Positions 18,310 through 27,766 of a DNA stretch of 64,000 bases are shown here, piece after piece (the first letter of the stretch is position 1; every line of letters begins with the position of its first letter). The notes under the pieces were generated by a model. That model was given only the letters and a program-made list of their open reading frames with translations. It was not told where the DNA came from and ran no database searches. Source of the stretch: Devosia sp. Leaf420 (GTDB lineage Bacteria > Pseudomonadota > Alphaproteobacteria > Rhizobiales > Devosiaceae). The stretch covers positions 1 through 64,000 of the forward strand of contig NZ_LMQU01000002.1 in NCBI RefSeq assembly GCF_001425445.1. Direction: 5' to 3'. The translations under genes were made by a program, and so were the position numbers.

Positions 18310-19560
18310 ATGACCAAATACAAATCCGACTTCCTCCGCGTCCTTGATGAGCGCGGTTTCATCCATCAGATTTCCGATCCCGAAGGGCTTGATCAGCTCG
18401 CGGCGACGCAGAAGATCACCGGCTATGTGGGCTATGACGCGACGGCGACGTCGATCCATATCGGCAATCTGATCACCGTCACCATGCTCTACTGGCTGCA
18501 GGAAACGGGCCACCAGGCGATCAGCCTGATGGGCGGCGGCACCTCCATGGTCGGCGATCCGTCCTTCCGCGACGATCAGCGCAAGCTGCTCACCGTCGAG
18601 CAGATCGCCGAGAACATCGAGAGCATCAAGCGCGTCTACGGCAATATTCTCAACTATGGCGGCTCCAACCCCGCCATGATGGTGAACAATGCCGATTGGC
18701 TGCTAAAGCTCAATTACATCGAGTTCCTGCGCGATGTCGGCCGACACTTCTCGGTCAATCGCATGCTCTCCTTCGATTCGGTTAAGCTGCGGCTCGATCG
18801 CGAGCAGTCGCTGAGCTTCCTCGAATTCAACTACATGATCATGCAGGGCTACGACTTCACCGAACTCAACCGGCGCTATGGCACCGTGTTGCAGATGGGT
18901 GGGTCGGACCAGTGGGGCAACATCATCAACGGTGTCGACCTCAGCCATCGCATGGGCGGGCCGCAGCTTTATGCGCTGACGACGCCGCTCCTGACCAAGT
19001 CGTCCGGCGAAAAGATGGGCAAGTCTGCCTCCGGCGCCGTCTGGCTCAATGGCGATCTCTTCTCGCCCTATGATTTCTGGCAATATTTCCGGAATACCGA
19101 AGACGCCGACGTGGTGAAATTCCTCAAGATATTCACGCGCCTGCCGATCTCGGAAATCGAGCGCATCGGCGCGCTTGGCGGCAATGAGATCAACGAGGCC
19201 AAGAAGATCCTCGCGACGGAAATCACCGCCATCGTTCACGGACGGGATGCGGCGATCCAGGCGGCGGCAACCGCGCTGGCGACCTTCGAGTCGGGGGCCA
19301 TCGATCTGTCCTTGCCGACGGCCGAGGTGACTCATGCTGAGCTCGCTTCGGGCATCGGCATTTTGAACGCGCTGGTGAAGGCTGGTCTCGCGGCTTCCAA
19401 CGGCGAAGCCCGCCGTCACGTCGCCTCAGGAGCCGTGAAGGTCAATGACGCGACGGTCGACGATGACAAGCTCAGCCTCGGCGACAATGCCTTGCTCGAC
19501 GAAGGCGTCATCAAGCTTTCGGTCGGCAAGAAGCGGCATGCGCTGATCAAGCCGATCTGA
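18310..19560 (+). CDS. tyrS: Tyrosyl-tRNA synthetase
   Basis: 416 residues, class I aminoacyl-tRNA synthetase charging tRNA-Tyr. The HIGH-like motif is SIHIGNL near residue 55, the KMSKS-like loop is KMGKS near 235, and GGSDQWGNI (tyrosine/ATP site) precedes it. The C-terminal S4 RNA-binding domain is recognisable ([20 protein letters not shown]). Length is normal for the bacterial TyrRS-S group. It is followed by a repeat and a strong terminator. Confidence 0.97.
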   Translation: MTKYKSDFLRVLDERGFIHQISDPEGLDQLAATQKITGYVGYDATATSIHIGNLITVTMLYWLQETGHQAISLMGGGTSMVGDPSFRDDQRKLLTVEQIAENIESIKRVYGNILNYGGSNPAMMVNNADWLLKLNYIEFLRDVGRHFSVNRMLSFDSVKLRLDREQSLSFLEFNYMIMQGYDFTELNRRYGTVLQMGGSDQWGNIINGVDLSHRMGGPQLYALTTPLLTKSSGEKMGKSASGAVWLNGDLFSPYDFWQYFRNTEDADVVKFLKIFTRLPISEIERIGALGGNEINEAKKILATEITAIVHGRDAAIQAAATALATFESGAIDLSLPTAEVTHAELASGIGILNALVKAGLAASNGEARRHVASGAVKVNDATVDDDKLSLGDNALLDEGVIKLSVGKKRHALIKPI

Positions 19561-19580
19561 TTCACCCAGCCCCCGCCCAA

Positions 19581-19656
19581 TCGTCACCACCGGGCTTGTC
19601 CCGGTGGTCCATCAGGAGGCGGGATGGATTGCCGGGACAAGCCCGGCAATGACGAC
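19581..19656. repeat. 76-bp palindromic repeat, copy 1
   Basis: Two hairpins, CACCGGGCTTGTCCCGGTG and TTGCCGGGACAAGCCCGGCAA, are flanked by TCGTCA and TGACGA. A second copy at 61289-61364 matches at about 69 of 76 positions counted by hand, including the spacer GGAGGCG-GATGGA. It lies after tyrS. Confidence 0.8.
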
Positions 19657-19675
19657 AAACGGAGGTTCGGATTTG

Positions 19676-19706
19676 GGCGTCGCACTTCGGTGCGGCGCCT
19701 TTTTTA
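19676..19706 (+). terminator. Intrinsic terminator of tyrS
   Basis: A 10-bp stem, GGCGTCGCAC / GTGCGGCGCC, with a TTCG tetraloop is followed by TTTTTTATT. The T tract overlaps the stop of the convergent AsmA-like gene. Confidence 0.85.
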
Positions 19707-22700
19707 TTGCTGCGGCGGTTCGTTGGCGCGGAACTCGAAGAGCTCGCGGAAGGCGCCCGGGAGCAGCAAGGAGAGCGGGTTGATCTGGAACTGTGGCTGC
19801 TCGAGCGGGCCGCGCACGGCGAAGGTGACGCCGACAAGGCCCTCGCCATCGCGACCGCCGAGGAGCGGTCCGAGCAGCGGGATCTGCTGGAAGGCGTTGT
19901 TGAGGCCGAAGAGCGGCACATAGGTACCGGTCAGATCGTATTGGCGCTTATCGGTGTAGATGAAGCCGCGCATGGTGCCGCCGACCGTTGGGCCGGAGAG
20001 TATGCCGCGGGTGACTTCGACGCGATCGCTGCGGCGGATGAAGTCGATCTCGCCGGCTTCAAAATCGAGCCGGTTGTTGCGCGCGATGGCGGCGCGGGAA
20101 TCGGAGTGATTGCCAAGCACCTGGGCGACATTGGCTTCGTCGACGATGGCGAAATTTCTCATCAACAGGCGCCCGCCTTCGGCATCGGCGTCGCTGTCGG
20201 TGGTGAGGACGAGGCTGCCAGTGCCGCCGGCAAGCTGGGAATAGACCCCGAGGAAGCGGAGGACGGTGCCGGCATCGTTGAAGGCCACGGTCATCGTCCG
20301 GCCCTTGGGGGCGGGATTGGTGGTGACCGAAAGGGCGTTGCCTTCGCTGAATTGGGCCGACAGCGTCGCACGGCGGAGGTTAGAGCCGCGAAGGCTGAGT
20401 TTGAGATCGACGTTGAAGGCGGTCGTCGCGTAGTAGCCGAGCGCCCGGTCGAGTTTGACGTCGAGGCTGAGGGCTTGGTTGATCTGCGTAGTCCGCACGC
20501 CGCCACTGCCCTGCCCGAGGCTGAAGAACTGGCTGAGCACGGGTTTCAAATCGAGTTGGGCACCACGGATCTGCACGTCGAAGCCGCCATTGGCGGGTTT
20601 CAGGACCACCTGGGCATTGTCGCCTTCGCTAAGGGCGACCTTACTGAACTCGGCGAGCACCAGGCCATCCTTGGTGCTGTAATCCGCCTTGCCGGCCAGT
20701 TGGACGGAGCCGAAGCCGACGGCGATGTCTTCGAGATGGGTGACGTCACCGTCCGGGCGGACGGTGGCCGTGACGCTGCCCGGCGTGCCGGTGCTTTTGC
20801 GGATGCCGACATCCTTGAAATCAAGGCCGGCATCGGCCAGATCGGCAGAAATCTTGATGCTGCCGTCAGCGGCGGGTTCGGCGATGAAGCGGAGGCTTCC
20901 CGACAGGAAGGACGAGGCATCGAAGCCGAAGGCGGCAAGGTCGGCAACCTCGACGGTGGCGCCGAGCTTGAAGGCGGGGTCGGTCGTCGGTGTGCCGTCA
21001 ACGGATAGCTCGGCTTCCATGCCGTCGATGTCGGCCGAGCCGCCAAGGTGATAGCCCTCTTGGGTCGCGGAAAAGCTCAATTGGCCATTGGCGATGGTGC
21101 GATCCTGGATCGGAGCGCTGCTGGCAAAATCGGCAACGGTGCCGTTGACGACATAGTCGATTTCCATCGGCTTGCCGGTGTCTTCATTGGCAAGGCCAAT
21201 GGTGGCGACTAGGCCCAGATCGACAGTACCTGTCAGCGTTGCCGGATCGATGGGCAATTCCGCTTGCGCCAGCGCATCGGGCTGCAACTGCTTGGTGATG
21301 GCCAGCAGCGCCGGAATGGGCGCGGAGAGATTGCCGGAAACCTCGAAAATGCTGTCATCGGGGGAAGAGCTGTCAAAGATCATCGCGGGGCGGCGGACAT
21401 CGATCGTGCCTTCGGCCGTGTCGACCTTGCCGCCTTCGGCCGAGATGGTCACCTTGGAATCGTCGATCTGGAGGCGCGTAATGCCGTCGATCTTGATCGG
21501 GTCCATGGCCTCGGTGGCGCGGACGGCGACGTTCTGGCCGGTCATGTCGATCTGCATGGCGCCATCGGGCAGCGGCCTGCCTTCGGCATCGGGCCCAAGC
21601 GAACCGACCGGGAAGTCAAAATTGAGCCGCGCTTCGACGACCTGGCCATTGGTGACATTGGCGACGAACCAGTCGCGGCTTTCCTGGCCCATGAAATAGG
21701 GCCAGATGCGCTTGATATCGTCGGCGCTGACGCCCTTGCCGGCCACGCTAATCTTGGCGGATAGGCCGGCCTGGAGCATGTCTATGCGGCCCTTGCTCTC
21801 GATGATCGCGTCGCCCTTCCGCGCCACGAAGCGATCGATGCCCAAGGCACCATAGAGCGGCGCCGACCAGCCGGAAAAGTCCATGGTTTCAAATGGCAAC
21901 TCGGGCGCGGCCATATCATTGGGGTGCAGGGTTACATCGGTCGCCTTGATAGACATACCGATGGTCGGGCCATACGTGGCGTCGAGACCCATGGCGAAGG
22001 TGCCGGAAATCCGCGCATCGCTCTGGCCGATCTGGATGGCGGAATCGGCCAATTCGAATTGGCCAGTCTCGGGGCTCCAATCGATCTCCATGATCGAACT
22101 GGCGACGGGGAAGTAATCCGTACCGATGCGCAGATCGACGCCCGTCAAATCGATGCGAAACTGGCCATCGACGAGCTTGCCGCCAGCAGGATCGAAGCCA
22201 ATGTCGATTGAGAGCGCGCCGGCGCCACGCATCGCGGCCATGCTGGTTGCGTCGTCGATGAATGGCAAAAGCGCTGCGAAGTCGAGATTGAGAACATCGA
22301 CTTTGAGCCGGGATGTGCCATCATCGGCAAGGATACGATCGATCGTGCCGGAAACCTGTCGCCCGCCGACTTGTGCCGCAAACGTGCCGGCGGTTTGCTT
22401 GCCATCGGCTGATGGGCCGATTTCGAGATCGACCTGATCAAAGCGGCGATAGAGCCCATAGACGGAATCGGTCATGTCGATGGTCGCGTCGCGCACGATC
22501 AGCTTGGAGAATTGGCCTTGCGTGCTCATTTTGACGAAGTCGCTGAGCGCAACCTCAGTCGATTCAAGATTATAGACGAGCCAATCATTGTCGGAGCGCA
22601 GCTTGGTGCCGTCGGCGCCGAGAGCGAGCCCCTTCTCACCGATGCCGATGGGTGAATAGGCCTGGTCGCCCTCGAGCACCCGGAGGGTCGGGACACTGCC

Positions 22701-23174
22701 ATCGGCGTTTTCGACGAGCTCCATATGGCCAAGGCGCGGGCCATGAAGATCCTGCACCAATTGAAGATGTGGGCCGACGACTGTGACCGAGGCCCCCGGC
22801 TGCCCCATCAGGGCGCGGAGCGGGGAGAAGCCGACCTCGAACGCATCCATGGCGATTTGCGCGCCCGATTGGGTATCGTCGAGCACGACGGGAGAAAAGC
22901 GGACGACCGGCCATACGCCACTTTCGACGGCAATCGAGAGATCGCCCATTTCGAGTTTCGACGTCGGGGGCAGCATGGATTGAACCACGCTCCGCACGGT
23001 ATCGCCGGAGAATGGCAGACGGATCGGGGTTATCAGCAGGACTAAATAGAGCACCAGCAGCAGAGCGAAGAAGCCGCCAAAGATCCAGCCCAGTATTTTG
23101 AGCAGCCGGCGAGAGCGCGCAGGCGGAGGGGTAGATGTCAGTGATGGTGCGGGCTGATCGGCCGGAATTGTCAC
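19704..23174 (-). CDS. Large AsmA-like/DUF3971 (YhdP-type) membrane-anchored protein
   Basis: 1156 residues. One membrane anchor near residues 25-50 (LKILGWIFGGFFALLLVLYLVLL) is followed by a very long periplasmic region of short beta strands. This fits the DUF3971 plus AsmA-like C-terminal architecture of YhdP/TamB-related proteins. The last 200 residues (TVAFNDAGTVLRFLGVYSQLAGGTG, then GGTMRGFIY) match the AsmA-2-like C-terminus. Family members bridge inner and outer membranes and help transport phospholipids. The start is a GTG with a modest purine stretch. It is divergent from bcp. No catalytic motif is present. Confidence 0.85.
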   Translation of the reverse strand: MTIPADQPAPSLTSTPPPARSRRLLKILGWIFGGFFALLLVLYLVLLITPIRLPFSGDTVRSVVQSMLPPTSKLEMGDLSIAVESGVWPVVRFSPVVLDDTQSGAQIAMDAFEVGFSPLRALMGQPGASVTVVGPHLQLVQDLHGPRLGHMELVENADGSVPTLRVLEGDQAYSPIGIGEKGLALGADGTKLRSDNDWLVYNLESTEVALSDFVKMSTQGQFSKLIVRDATIDMTDSVYGLYRRFDQVDLEIGPSADGKQTAGTFAAQVGGRQVSGTIDRILADDGTSRLKVDVLNLDFAALLPFIDDATSMAAMRGAGALSIDIGFDPAGGKLVDGQFRIDLTGVDLRIGTDYFPVASSIMEIDWSPETGQFELADSAIQIGQSDARISGTFAMGLDATYGPTIGMSIKATDVTLHPNDMAAPELPFETMDFSGWSAPLYGALGIDRFVARKGDAIIESKGRIDMLQAGLSAKISVAGKGVSADDIKRIWPYFMGQESRDWFVANVTNGQVVEARLNFDFPVGSLGPDAEGRPLPDGAMQIDMTGQNVAVRATEAMDPIKIDGITRLQIDDSKVTISAEGGKVDTAEGTIDVRRPAMIFDSSSPDDSIFEVSGNLSAPIPALLAITKQLQPDALAQAELPIDPATLTGTVDLGLVATIGLANEDTGKPMEIDYVVNGTVADFASSAPIQDRTIANGQLSFSATQEGYHLGGSADIDGMEAELSVDGTPTTDPAFKLGATVEVADLAAFGFDASSFLSGSLRFIAEPAADGSIKISADLADAGLDFKDVGIRKSTGTPGSVTATVRPDGDVTHLEDIAVGFGSVQLAGKADYSTKDGLVLAEFSKVALSEGDNAQVVLKPANGGFDVQIRGAQLDLKPVLSQFFSLGQGSGGVRTTQINQALSLDVKLDRALGYYATTAFNVDLKLSLRGSNLRRATLSAQFSEGNALSVTTNPAPKGRTMTVAFNDAGTVLRFLGVYSQLAGGTGSLVLTTDSDADAEGGRLLMRNFAIVDEANVAQVLGNHSDSRAAIARNNRLDFEAGEIDFIRRSDRVEVTRGILSGPTVGGTMRGFIYTDKRQYDLTGTYVPLFGLNNAFQQIPLLGPLLGGRDGEGLVGVTFAVRGPLEQPQFQINPLSLLLPGAFRELFEFRANEPPQQ

Positions 23175-23323
23175 TCGCTCACGTCTATCCAGCTTGAGGA
23201 AACCTACAATACCGCAGAATTCCTCACAGAATCATTCACCCGCCGGGCTGCAATTGCACAATGATACCGGCTGGAATGTGGCGCCGACACCCTCTATTGG
23301 ATCAGGGACTTGGGAGACCCACG

Positions 23324-23803
23324 ATGACACATCTGAACCAAGGCGACCTTGCCCCGGACTTTACCTTGCCGCGCGACGATGGCAGCGTGTTCACGCTCTC
23401 GGCGCACCGGGGAAAGCGCGTCGTTCTGTTCTTTTATCCCGAGGACGATTCCGGTGGCTGCACCGACGAGAATGTCGAGTTTTCCAACCTGCTTGACGAG
23501 TATGAAGCGGCGGGCGCCGTGGTGCAGGGCATTTCGCCCGACGACATCGCCAAGCACCAAAAATTTCGCGCCAAGTATGACCTACGCATCCCGCTCATTG
23601 CCGATCCCGAGCGGCAGGCGATGGAAGCCTACGGGCTCTGGCAGCTCAAGAAGCTTTATGGCAGGGAGTTCATGGGACTGATCCGCACCAGTTTCATCAT
23701 CGGCACCGACGGCAAAATCGAGCGGATCATCCGCGCCACGCGCATCAAGGGACATGCCGCAAAAGTCCTCGAAGCCTTACGTGAAAACACGGCATCTGCC
23801 TGA
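23324..23803 (+). CDS. bcp: Peroxiredoxin, Bcp/PrxQ type
   Basis: 159 residues from ATG 23324; GGGAG lies just upstream. It is a thiol peroxidase reducing hydrogen peroxide and organic peroxides. The peroxidatic cysteine lies in FYPEDDSGGCTDENVEF, with Gly-Gly-Cys where Pro-Gly-Cys is usual. The N-terminal GDLAPDFTLP is typical. There is no second cysteine in the helix after the peroxidatic one, so it is a 1-Cys type by sequence. FIIGTDGKIERI lies near the C-terminus. An intrinsic terminator follows directly. Confidence 0.92.
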   Translation: MTHLNQGDLAPDFTLPRDDGSVFTLSAHRGKRVVLFFYPEDDSGGCTDENVEFSNLLDEYEAAGAVVQGISPDDIAKHQKFRAKYDLRIPLIADPERQAMEAYGLWQLKKLYGREFMGLIRTSFIIGTDGKIERIIRATRIKGHAAKVLEALRENTASA

Positions 23804-23828
23804 AAACCCCCATCTTTCGGGGTTTCTT
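23804..23828 (+). terminator. Intrinsic terminator of bcp
   Basis: AAACCCC and GGGGTTT form a 7-bp stem around an 8-nt loop, followed by CTT, directly after the bcp stop. It also sits just upstream of the M23 gene. Confidence 0.6.
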
Positions 23829-23883
23829 AACCATGAGCGCTCATAGTCTGCTTACCATAAGGTGGCAGTGCGAGGGGCGCAAA

Positions 23884-25017
23884 GTGGTAGGGAAAGCCGG
23901 CTTCGGAAACCGCGGAAACAAAGCTAAAGCGCCGGTGCGCGGCATCCACCCTGCCCTGTTTTACGGCATGTTTGCCGTGCTGTTCGGCGGCAATGTCTTT
24001 GCCGGCACAGCGCTCTATCTCTCCCCAGATATCACGCGGATGCTCAATGGCCGGACCGATGAAGTGATCGGCGCCTATGAGGATCGTATCGCGCAGATGC
24101 GGGTCGAAATCGACCGGCTCCACTCGCGCAGCTTCGCCCAGACGGGCGATATCAACTTGCAGCTCCAGGAGCTATCGCAGCAGCAGGAAGTGCTGTTCGA
24201 GCAGCACCAGCTGGTCAAGGTCTTGGTGGAAAAAGCCGATGCGCTGGGCATTGCGGCCGCGGATATCGCGCCGCCGGCTGCTCCACAATCGGCCGACTTG
24301 GCGAGCCTGACCGGCAATCCCGATGTGGATGCGACGGCGCTCAGCATCGAGCGAATGATGGGCGAGACACAAATGGCGATGGATGGCATTGCCCAGGTCG
24401 CCTCGACCCGCGCAGACGAAATAGCCACCGAGATGCGCCAGCTTGGTATTCCGGTGACGCTGCCCGATGACGAAGCGATGGGTGGTCCTTTGCTGCCAGC
24501 GCGCGATGATCTGGCCGGTACGCCGATGCTTGAAGATGCCAACGAGGTCATGTCGGCCCTGATGCGCTACAAGATGGCGCGGGAAACGCTCGATGATGCG
24601 CCGGTACATATGCCGATCAGCGGCACGTTCCGGCAAAGTTCGAACTTCGGCAATCGCCGCGATCCATTCACGGGATCACGGGCGTTTCACTCCGGCATCG
24701 ACTTCTCCGCGCCGACAGGCACGACTGTGCTGAGCGCTGCGGCCGGAGTGGTCACCTATGTCGGGACGCGATCAGGCTATGGCATGGTTGTCGAGGTGAC
24801 GCATGCGAATGGGCTGCTCACTCGCTATGCGCATTTGAGCGGTTATTTGTCCCAAGAAGGCCAGAAGGTCGATACCGGGACGCCCATCGCCAAAGTCGGG
24901 TCGACGGGACGTTCGACGGGACCACATCTGCATTTTGAGATCCGCAAGGCGGATGAGGCGATCAATCCCAAGGCGTTTTTGGACGCGGGGAAGCGGTTGG
25001 TTGCGGTACTGGGGTGA
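23884..25017 (+). CDS. M23-family metallopeptidase with N-terminal anchor and coiled coil
   Basis: 377 residues from GTG 23884, preceded by GAGGGG at seven bases; ATG 23833 is possible. A single membrane helix at about 25-45 is followed by a Gln-rich coiled coil (about 60-120), a linker, and a C-terminal M23 domain. HSGIDFSAPTG and HLHFEIRK give the zinc-binding HxxxD and HxH. These enzymes cut peptidoglycan cross-links, or activate amidases if degenerate; here the zinc ligands are intact. The fold order matches periplasmic cell-division or shape endopeptidases of alphaproteobacteria. Confidence 0.88.
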   Translation: MVGKAGFGNRGNKAKAPVRGIHPALFYGMFAVLFGGNVFAGTALYLSPDITRMLNGRTDEVIGAYEDRIAQMRVEIDRLHSRSFAQTGDINLQLQELSQQQEVLFEQHQLVKVLVEKADALGIAAADIAPPAAPQSADLASLTGNPDVDATALSIERMMGETQMAMDGIAQVASTRADEIATEMRQLGIPVTLPDDEAMGGPLLPARDDLAGTPMLEDANEVMSALMRYKMARETLDDAPVHMPISGTFRQSSNFGNRRDPFTGSRAFHSGIDFSAPTGTTVLSAAAGVVTYVGTRSGYGMVVEVTHANGLLTRYAHLSGYLSQEGQKVDTGTPIAKVGSTGRSTGPHLHFEIRKADEAINPKAFLDAGKRLVAVLG

Positions 25018-25037
25018 TTTCCGGATGGCTCGGTTCA

Positions 25038-25149
25038 CCCCCTCCCGGCCTCCCCCATCAAGGGGGAGGTGACGGATCGAGTTTGGTTCACGACCCAGCC
25101 CAACGCGCCAGCCCGCACCTCCCCCTTGATGGGGGAGGCTGGGAGGGGG
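25038..25149. repeat. Inverted pair of 32-bp CCCCCTCC repeats
   Basis: Unit 25038-25069 (CCCCCTCCCGGCCTCCCCCA and so on, itself ending in a CCTCCCCC/GGGGGAGG hairpin) recurs inverted at 25118-25149 with about 31 of 32 matches. The two flank 48 unrelated bases. The same unit occurs at 40586-40617. It lies between the convergent M23 and prfB genes. Confidence 0.75.
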
Positions 25150-25168
25150 TGTTGCCCCCTCACCAAGT

Positions 25169-26291
25169 TTATTCGCTGGCCACGTCCGTTGCGACGCCAA
25201 CGCGCTGGGCAAGTGCCGCTTCCATGAACTGGTCGAGGTCGCCGTCGAGCACCACTGAAGGCTGGCCGCTTTCGACGCTTGTGCGGAGGTCCTTGACCAT
25301 CTGATAGGGCTGCAAGACGTAGGATCGGATCTGGTGGCCCCAGCCGATATCGGTTTTGTTGGCCGCCTGAGCGTTTGCCGCTTCTTCGCGCTTTTGCATT
25401 TCCATCTCGTAGAGACGGGATTTCAGCATCGCCATGGCCGTTGCTCGGTTCTTGTGCTGGCTGCGTTCCTGCTGGCACGCCACGATGATGCCCGAGGGCA
25501 CGTGGGTGATGCGGATGGCGGAGTCGGTCGTGTTGACGTGCTGACCACCGGCGCCGGAAGCGCGATAGGTGTCGACCTTGAGGTCGGCTTCGCGGATCTC
25601 AATATCGATGGAATCATCGATCACGGGATAGACCCAGCAGCTCGAAAAGCTGGTGTGTCGACGCGCCGCCGAATCGTAGGGACTGATGCGGACGAGGCGA
25701 TGCACGCCGCTCTCGGTCTTGAGCCAACCATAGGCATTGTGGCCCTTGATCTGGATGGTCGCGGACTTGATGCCGGCTTCTTCGCCGTCGTGCATTTCCA
25801 GCACTTCGACTTTCATTTTCCGGCGTTCGGCCCAGCGGGTATACATCCGGAGGAGCATGTTGGCCCAATCCTGACTCTCGGTGCCACCGGCGCCGGAGTG
25901 GATTTCGACATAGCAGTCATTGGCATCGACTTCGCCCGAAAGCAGCGTTTCAATCTGCCGGCGGCGGGCCGATTGCTTGAGTTCGATCAGCGCCTGTTCG
26001 GCATCGCGCACGATATCGGCGTCGCCCTCGGCATCGCCGAGTTCGATCAATTCGACATTGTCACGAATGCCGGATTCGAGCTCGCGCACGGTCTTGACCG
26101 CAACATCGAGTTCGTCACGCTCGCGCATGGTGACGCGCGCTTTTTCCGGATCGTTCCAGAAGTCGGGGGATTCAGTTTGCGCTGTCAGCGCGTCGAGACG
26201 GAGTTGTGCAGTATCCCAGTCAAAGATGCCTCCTCAGCAGGGTCAAAACCTGCTCGATTTCGGCGACGGTCTTTTCGATTTCCGCGCGCAT
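25169..26291 (-). CDS. prfB: Peptide chain release factor 2, with programmed +1 frameshift
   Basis: A short first frame runs from ATG 26291 for 23 codons to TGA 26222-26220, at the slippery CTT-TGA-C. AGGAGG lies just upstream, as in the classical RF2 autoregulatory site. After a +1 shift the frame continues to 25169, giving about 373 residues. RF2 recognises UGA and UAA stops. The GGQ hydrolysis motif is in GAGGQHVN, and the stop-recognition tripeptide is SPY (in [15 protein letters not shown]), the form I know from alphaproteobacterial RF2. Calling the start at the internal ATG 26128 would drop the first 54 residues and hide the regulation. Confidence 0.97.
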
Positions 26292-26343
26292 TGAAAATTC
26301 CTTGTGTTCAGTGCGTCCCGTTTAAAGGAGCCGTGCCGGGGGA

Positions 26344-26853
26344 TCAACCCGCCCGGCGCCCGAGCTTGGCAAAACGCTTGAGCGCCGCATCGCGCTTGAG
26401 ACGGGACACCCGGCTGAGAAAAAAGATGCCATTGACCTGATCGATTTCGTGCTGGGCGACGCGGGCGGCAAAGCCTGAGAGCGAGAGGGTATGGCGAATG
26501 CCATTTTCGTCGTCGAAGGTGATTTCGACGGCGCGCGCCCGGAGCACGTCAACCTCGATGCCGGGGAGTGAGACCGAGCCCTCGGTGCCGATTTCCTGTT
26601 CTTGGGCGGATGAGACGACCGTCGGATTATAGAGGAGACGATAGTCCCGTTCGTCGGGTTCGCTGATGCTCACCAGTGCGATCGGGGCTACTTCGCCGAT
26701 GTGGGCTGCGGCGAGGCCATAGGCCTTGGCCTCAGTTCCAGCAGCAAGCAGCCGCTGGCCGATGGCACGGAGGGCGGCGTCGACGGGCTGGGCCGTCGCA
26801 GCCTCGCTAAGGCGCGGATCTGGATAGGTGATGAACGTGCTCATGGCTGCCAT
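26344..26853 (-). CDS. Peptide deformylase-like protein lacking two metal ligands
   Basis: 169 residues from ATG 26853, or 166 from ATG 26844; neither has a strong ribosome-binding site. The fold is clearly deformylase: YPDPRLSEAA at the start and the three family motifs in order. Motif 1 reads GLAAAHIG (Gln replaced by His). Motif 2 reads EGSVSLPG (metal-binding Cys replaced by Ser). Motif 3 reads QHEIDQVNG (second His of HExxH replaced by Gln). I checked these codons on the DNA. True deformylases use Cys and both His to hold Fe2+, so formyl removal is unlikely. Role unknown; a paralogue elsewhere must supply activity. Confidence 0.85.
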   Translation of the reverse strand: MAAMSTFITYPDPRLSEAATAQPVDAALRAIGQRLLAAGTEAKAYGLAAAHIGEVAPIALVSISEPDERDYRLLYNPTVVSSAQEQEIGTEGSVSLPGIEVDVLRARAVEITFDDENGIRHTLSLSGFAARVAQHEIDQVNGIFFLSRVSRLKRDAALKRFAKLGRRAG

Positions 26854-26893
26854 CTTGCATGTTGGCGGCCCGGCTGGTAGGTCGAAATCGGCT

Positions 26894-26970
26894 GGTCTCG
26901 TAGCTCAGCAGGATAGAGCACCGGATTCCTAATCCGGGGGTCATGGGTTCGAATCCCGTCGAGATCACCA
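26894..26970 (+). tRNA. tRNA-Arg (anticodon CCT)
   Basis: 77 nt including an encoded CCA. The acceptor stem is GGTCTCG/CGAGATC with one G-U pair, the anticodon stem CCGGA/TCCGG with loop TTCCTAA, and the T arm contains GGTTCGAATCC. The anticodon at 26928-26930 is CCT, reading AGG. Confidence 0.95.
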
Positions 26971-27125
26971 GCCTGATCCCTATAATCTTTGTTTGTCAGA
27001 AGTGCTTTGAGCGGCTCCATGCGTCTTGCGCAGGGCCCCAATACTGCTCGCAAGCCGAAGAATTAGCCTGACCTTAACCTTGCGGGCTCACGCTACCGAT
27101 CAGTTACATTTCACCGGAGCTGAGA

Positions 27126-27296
27126 ATGCACGAACAGATCGAGCGCAAGGCCTATGACCTTTGGAACGCGGATGGCCGCCCCGAGGGGCAGGATCAGGCC
27201 TATTGGTTCAAGGCTGTCGCCGCACTGGCTTCCGAAGCCGCCGCCACGATCAAGCCGCCCCGCAAGCGCGCGCCGCGGGTCAAGAAGGCCGCCTGA
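27126..27296 (+). CDS. Small DUF2934-family protein
   Basis: 56 residues. The pattern RKAYDLWNADGRPEGQDQAYW matches the short DUF2934 domain (AY-LWE--G-P-G-D--HW) common in alphaproteobacteria, followed by a Lys/Arg/Pro-rich tail that could bind nucleic acid. ATG 27126 is preceded by GGAGCTGAGA. Function unknown. Confidence 0.75.
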   Translation: MHEQIERKAYDLWNADGRPEGQDQAYWFKAVAALASEAAATIKPPRKRAPRVKKAA

Positions 27297-27355
27297 TTCT
27301 TCAGGTGTTTTGGAATTTTAGTAGGCGCTACGGATCTCGCGGCGCCTGTTCTATT

Positions 27356-27652
27356 TTACCAGATGCGGGGCCAATAGACGTCGTCGGCATAGTCCGACGG
27401 GATTGGCGAGAGACGGCCGATGGCCTGGGCGGCGAATTCGATCTGCAAAGCCAGGTGGCTGACATGGTCGGGCACGGGCGTGCCGGTGACGAATTCGCGC
27501 AGCCGCCACTCTTCGATCTTGAGGCATCGGAGGCGACGGCGCGCTTCGGCCTGAACATCTTCCACCACAAGGCCCTGGGGAGCAGCAGCGCGCTCCGGCA
27601 TTGCCTCGGTCCATTCTCTTGAGCCCTGGATGACTGCGAACCGCACTTTCAA
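27356..27652 (-). CDS. Conserved-looking hypothetical protein
   Basis: 98 residues from TTG 27652, with GAGG four bases upstream; GTG 27646 is an alternative. The sequence is soluble, with an Arg-rich centre (AEARRRLRCLKIEEWRLREF) and a tidy C-terminus ending in YWPRIW. It reads like a real protein, with no membrane segment or known motif. It lies convergent to the DUF2934 gene and divergent from the nucleosidase-like gene. Confidence 0.55.
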   Translation of the reverse strand: MKVRFAVIQGSREWTEAMPERAAAPQGLVVEDVQAEARRRLRCLKIEEWRLREFVTGTPVPDHVSHLALQIEFAAQAIGRLSPIPSDYADDVYWPRIW

Positions 27653-27766
27653 TCTGCCTCGTTTGATCGCCTATCGGGCGGCGACCAATTCAATATGTCA
27701 TCATTCCGTTACATAAGCGGTAACGCCTAGAGCTTGAGCGGCATGGCAGCCATGCTAGAAGGCGGC

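Noticed and set aside
25038..25149. CRISPR-like array
   Set aside because: The repeated units are inverted hairpins in pairs, not regularly spaced direct repeats; no cas gene is present in the window.
26128..26291. prfB as a frameshifted pseudogene
   Set aside because: The shift site has the complete classical signals (CTT-TGA-C and upstream AGGAGG), so it is programmed, not damage.
25334..26440. 368-codon plus-strand open frame opposite prfB
   Set aside because: Mirror of the RF2 coding sequence with no recognisable protein features.
26841..27053. Minus-strand open frame containing GIRTHDPRIRNPVLYPAEL
   Set aside because: This is the antisense translation of the tRNA-Arg gene, a frequent false gene; there is no independent evidence for it.
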